From Clostridium_S neuense (GTDB lineage: Bacteria; Bacillota; Clostridia; Clostridiales; Clostridiaceae): a DNA stretch of 64,000 bases. The translations under genes were made by a program, and so were the position numbers. Shown here piece after piece: positions 61,581 to 64,000 of this stretch (position 1 is its first letter; every line of letters starts with the position of its first letter). The notes under the pieces were generated by a model that had not been told where the DNA came from, ran no database searches, and saw only the letters and a list, made by a program, of their open reading frames with translations. Location of the stretch: positions 1-64,000 of the forward strand of contig NZ_JBJIAA010000017.1 in assembly GCF_045310695.1 (NCBI RefSeq), in the 5' to 3' direction.

Positions 61581-61622
61581 TGGTTAATCTTTAGTCAAAT
61601 AAAGGGATAGGGTGATTTGAAT

Positions 61623-61979
61623 ATGTGTAACATAAGAGTTGCAAACTTACAAGATGAGAGCCAATTAATAAATTTAGTTAAGGTAGGATTAAATTCTGAA
61701 AAAATTAAAAAGACGGCAAAAGAAGTTGTAGAAGATTTTTTTAATGATACAAAGTATGAGATTTTTGTTATTGAAGATTCAAATTCTCTTAAGGGTTTTG
61801 GAAGTCTTGAATTTAAAAGAGCACCTGGGGAAGATGAAATTGCAGAATTAGTAATGATGAATGTTAATGATGATTTAAAAGAAAAAGGATATCAAAATAA
61901 GCTGATTAATTATATTGAAAAGTATGCCAGGGAAACTGGTGTTAAGGAAATATACTTAAGACCTTGGAAATTTAGATAG
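61623..61979 (+). CDS. Small GNAT-like protein, paralogue 2
   Basis: About 118 residues, a paralogue of 16414-16776: CNIRVANLQDESQLINLVKV, LKGFGSLEFK, AELVMMNVNDDLKEKGYQNK, GVKEIYLRPWKF. Here the loop KEKGYQNKL is nearer to an acetyl-CoA motif but still not canonical. ATG 61623 aligns with the start of the paralogue and follows GGGTGATTTGAAT. Confidence 0.65.
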   Translation: MCNIRVANLQDESQLINLVKVGLNSEKIKKTAKEVVEDFFNDTKYEIFVIEDSNSLKGFGSLEFKRAPGEDEIAELVMMNVNDDLKEKGYQNKLINYIEKYARETGVKEIYLRPWKFR

Positions 61980-61990
61980 CAAATTAAAAG

Positions 61991-62036
61991 TTAAAGAATA
62001 GGATTTTTATAGGAAATCTTGTTCTTTAATTTTTTT
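61991..62036 (+). terminator. Intrinsic terminator after GNAT-like paralogue 2
   Basis: TTAAAGAATAGGATTT and AAATCTTGTTCTTTAA pair almost fully (two non-canonical positions), followed by seven T. The rest of 62037-62320 is AT-rich with a TATAAT box near 62175. Confidence 0.8.
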
Positions 62037-62320
62037 ATATTTAAAATTATTTATATGAATTAGAATTTAAATTTAATATCTAAAGATTAAGTAAAATAGG
62101 AATTGAAGAATAAAAACACGAACAAAAAAATAAAAAAAATAAAAAATGTATGTTGTTTTTGAAATTTATCTGCTATAATATAAACTGACATTGAAAGTTG
62201 TGTAAATATTTAAAGAAACAATTGCATATTTTTAATAGAAATGGTAAAATATAAAACATATATTTTTGAAATTGTGAACATTGTGTGAATAATTAATTCT
62301 ATTTTTGAGGAGGAAAATTA

Positions 62321-63235
62321 GTGGAGGAACCAATTTTCGTAGATTATAATATTGGGTTCGATAATACTATTTTTATATTAAGTTCTATCCTTGCTAAAAA
62401 TATCACTTTAGATATGATTAATATAAATATATCTAGTGATGTGAAATTAAAGGATGTTAATAATATTATTAAGTTCTTAAAATCATCTAAGAAAAATACT
62501 AAGATTATATTTGGAAAAAGTAATCCTATAATGGACTTAAATAACAATGAAAAAAATTTTGATAAAAAAGCATTAGATTTAATAAAAGAATTTAATTATG
62601 AAATTGAAAATTCACCTAAAATTATGCTTGATGAGCTAAAAAAGGTTAATAGAAAGGTAAGTTTTATTTCGACTGGAAGTTTAAGTAATATAGCTAGAAT
62701 GTTATTAGCATGTCCGGAAATTAAAAAGAATATAAGCAAAATAATAGTTGTAGGAGGTGCAATTTATGGTGGAAATTGTACTCCTTGTGCTGAAAAGAAT
62801 ATTTTCTCAGATGCTTATGCAGCAGATATTGTTTTTAATTCAGGTGTTCCTATAGTTATGTGCGGATTAGATGTAACTGAAAAAGCACTTTTAAATAATA
62901 AAGAAATTGACGAAATATTACAAGGTATAAGAGCATCTAAAAATGAATATTTTACAGATTATGTTAAGGATGAATTGACTTCGTTATTTGAAAGTTTAAA
63001 ATTATCTAGTAAACCTCTTACAAATTTATGCGGCATAATGTATGCTTGCAGTCCGGACATTTTTAAATCTGACAAATGCGTGGTTTCGGTTGAAACTGGT
63101 GGAGAGTTTACATATGGATGTACCGTAGTTGATATCAATCATGTATTGCAAGAAACTAGAAATGTAGATGTTTTATATTCTTTGGATATAAAAAAATTTA
63201 GTTATATATTAAAAAACTTTTTAATCAATATGTAA
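62321..63235 (+). CDS. Nucleoside hydrolase-like protein with altered active site
   Basis: 304 residues from a GTG behind GAGGAGG. The fold is that of inosine-uridine nucleoside hydrolases (FISTGSLSNIARMLLACPEI, IIVVGGAIYGGNCTP, FSDAYAADIVFNSGVPIVMC, GLDVTEKALL), but the calcium motif DTDPGxDDA reads DYNIGFDNT, losing two of the Asp ligands. It is probably not a normal hydrolase; it may bind ligand or act with its neighbour. The intact paralogue starts 24 nt downstream. Confidence 0.78.
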   Translation: MEEPIFVDYNIGFDNTIFILSSILAKNITLDMININISSDVKLKDVNNIIKFLKSSKKNTKIIFGKSNPIMDLNNNEKNFDKKALDLIKEFNYEIENSPKIMLDELKKVNRKVSFISTGSLSNIARMLLACPEIKKNISKIIVVGGAIYGGNCTPCAEKNIFSDAYAADIVFNSGVPIVMCGLDVTEKALLNNKEIDEILQGIRASKNEYFTDYVKDELTSLFESLKLSSKPLTNLCGIMYACSPDIFKSDKCVVSVETGGEFTYGCTVVDINHVLQETRNVDVLYSLDIKKFSYILKNFLINM

Positions 63236-63259
63236 TTTGAATTTATGGAGAGATGAATA

Positions 63260-64000
63260 GTGAGAATACCTATTGTTATAGATACAGATCCAGGAATTGA
63301 TGATGCAGTAGCAATACTTATGGCGTTTGCGGCAGAAAATCTTGATATTAAAGCGATAACCACTGTGGTTGGAAATGTAGAACTTGAAAAAACTACTGTT
63401 AATGCTTTAAAGCTTGTTGAGTTTTCAGGACTTAATATAAAAGTTGCTAGTGGTGCTGAAAAACATATAAGAAGAGAACATTTTTCTGCAGAATGGTATC
63501 ATGGGGCTTCGGGACTTGGAAATTTGAAATTTCCAGATCCACATATAAAGGTTTGTGATAAGAATGCTTACGACACTATATATGAAGAAGCATGTAAGTA
63601 TTCCGGAGAGTTGAGGCTTGTATGCCTTGGACCACTTACTAATATTGCTTCAACTATATTAATTTACCCTGATATAGTTGATAAAATACATAGTATTACC
63701 ATTATGGGAGGGGCAATAAACGGTGGAAATGATACACCAGCGGCAGAATTTAATATGTATGCTGATCCAGAGGCTGCAAGAATTGTTTTTGAATCCAAGG
63801 TGCCAGTTACTATGATTGGCTTAGATGTTACTAATAGAGCTTTATTATATAAAGATGATATTGATGAAATAGGTAGAGGAAACAATAAAATGGCAAAATT
63901 AGTAGCAAAATTAGCTACTAAAATATATGAAAATTGCAAAGCACTGAAGGTGGAAGGTGCTGCAATGCATGATCCATTTGCTATGGGGTATGTAATTGAC
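63260..64000 (+). CDS. Nucleoside hydrolase (inosine-uridine preferring), cut by window end
   Basis: At least 247 codons, running off the right edge. Starts GTG behind GGAGAGA. The calcium site IDTDPGIDDAVAIL is intact, with LVCLGPLTNIASTI, ITIMGGAINGGNDTPAAEFN, MYADPEAARIVFESKVPVTM and AAMHDPFAMGYVID (catalytic His region). Splits ribonucleosides into base and ribose in purine/pyrimidine salvage. Tandem with the degenerate copy upstream. Confidence 0.92.
   Translation, partial: MRIPIVIDTDPGIDDAVAILMAFAAENLDIKAITTVVGNVELEKTTVNALKLVEFSGLNIKVASGAEKHIRREHFSAEWYHGASGLGNLKFPDPHIKVCDKNAYDTIYEEACKYSGELRLVCLGPLTNIASTILIYPDIVDKIHSITIMGGAINGGNDTPAAEFNMYADPEAARIVFESKVPVTMIGLDVTNRALLYKDDIDEIGRGNNKMAKLVAKLATKIYENCKALKVEGAAMHDPFAMGYVID

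Noticed and set aside
62270..62300. Rex- or CRP-like operator (TGTGAACATTGTGTGAAT) before the nucleoside hydrolase genes
   Set aside because: It is a partial direct repeat rather than the palindromes required by either regulator.

Overview
The window is AT-rich DNA with strong AGGAGG-type ribosome binding sites, frequent TTG/GTG starts and tight, overlapping operons. Gene content is that of a cluster I Clostridium. The order hemA, siroheme/uroporphyrinogen genes, hemL-hemB, then a sulfate-assimilation operon resembles what I remember of Clostridium acetobutylicum, so a close relative is my best guess; this is recall, not a search. No tRNA, rRNA, CRISPR array, prophage or intact insertion sequence was recognised.

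Layout. 1-9.5 kb: redox and regulatory genes (flavin reductase, HxlR regulator, nitroreductase), asd, a phospholipase-C-fold protein, a DedA operon, luxS, a DUF402 gene broken by one in-frame TGA, and a CheX/receiver-CheX pair. The intergenic spaces carry several families of small inverted-repeat elements. 9.5-22.8 kb: an ECF sigma factor with a long C-terminal extension coupled to a heterodimeric ABC exporter, a FAD-Rieske oxidoreductase, acetyltransferases, an MBL-fold hydrolase, a LysR regulator, a GlpM-like protein, and gene relics. 22.9-29.3 kb: a six-gene tetrapyrrole operon (hemA, Met8-like, hemC, cobA-hemD fusion, hemL, hemB) that stops at siroheme and corrinoid precursors, with no heme-specific steps. 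29.35-43.7 kb: a 14-kb sulfur operon headed by a ROK regulator. It encodes a sulfur-carrier route to homocysteine (hcyS, hcyF, hcyD, metY), a siroheme sulfite reductase fused to a TusA-like domain, CysC, an AprAB-like APS reductase, a sulfonate/sulfate-type ABC importer and CysDN. A structured leader and then a CbiK-type chelatase follow. 44.7-47.9 kb: decayed genes (sigma-factor piece, hydrolase piece, MNT-HEPN toxin-antitoxin remnants), an XRE-DUF2975 pair, an array of about 20-bp repeats, and an 82-bp direct repeat. 47.9-52.8 kb: two-component system plus BceAB-like ABC transporter. 53-57.2 kb: acetyltransferase, MocR regulator, unknown protein, KduD-like dehydrogenase. 57.2-60.6 kb: a partner-switching module (PAS-PP2C phosphatase, RsbW-like kinase, reduced MCP, STAS protein). 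60.9-64 kb: tpx, a second copy of a small GNAT-like family, and tandem nucleoside hydrolases, the first with an altered active site and the second running off the window.

How the parts fit. The tetrapyrrole operon makes uroporphyrinogen III and precorrin-2, and the Met8-like and CbiK proteins can complete siroheme (or cobalt-sirohydrochlorin). Siroheme is the cofactor of the sulfite reductase in the next operon. Sulfate is activated by CysDN, reduced by AprAB-like and sulfite reductase to sulfide, loaded on the HcyS carrier by HcyF, transferred to O-acetylhomoserine by MetY and released as homocysteine by the HcyD protease. LuxS and Asd, in the first 7 kb, belong to the same methionine/homocysteine economy.

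The most interesting points are this sulfur-carrier operon (including Gly codons that double as a ribosome binding site), its tandem leader motif, the unexplained leader RNA before cbiK, the partner-switching/MCP module, the extended ECF sigma factor, and the layered repeats and relics.
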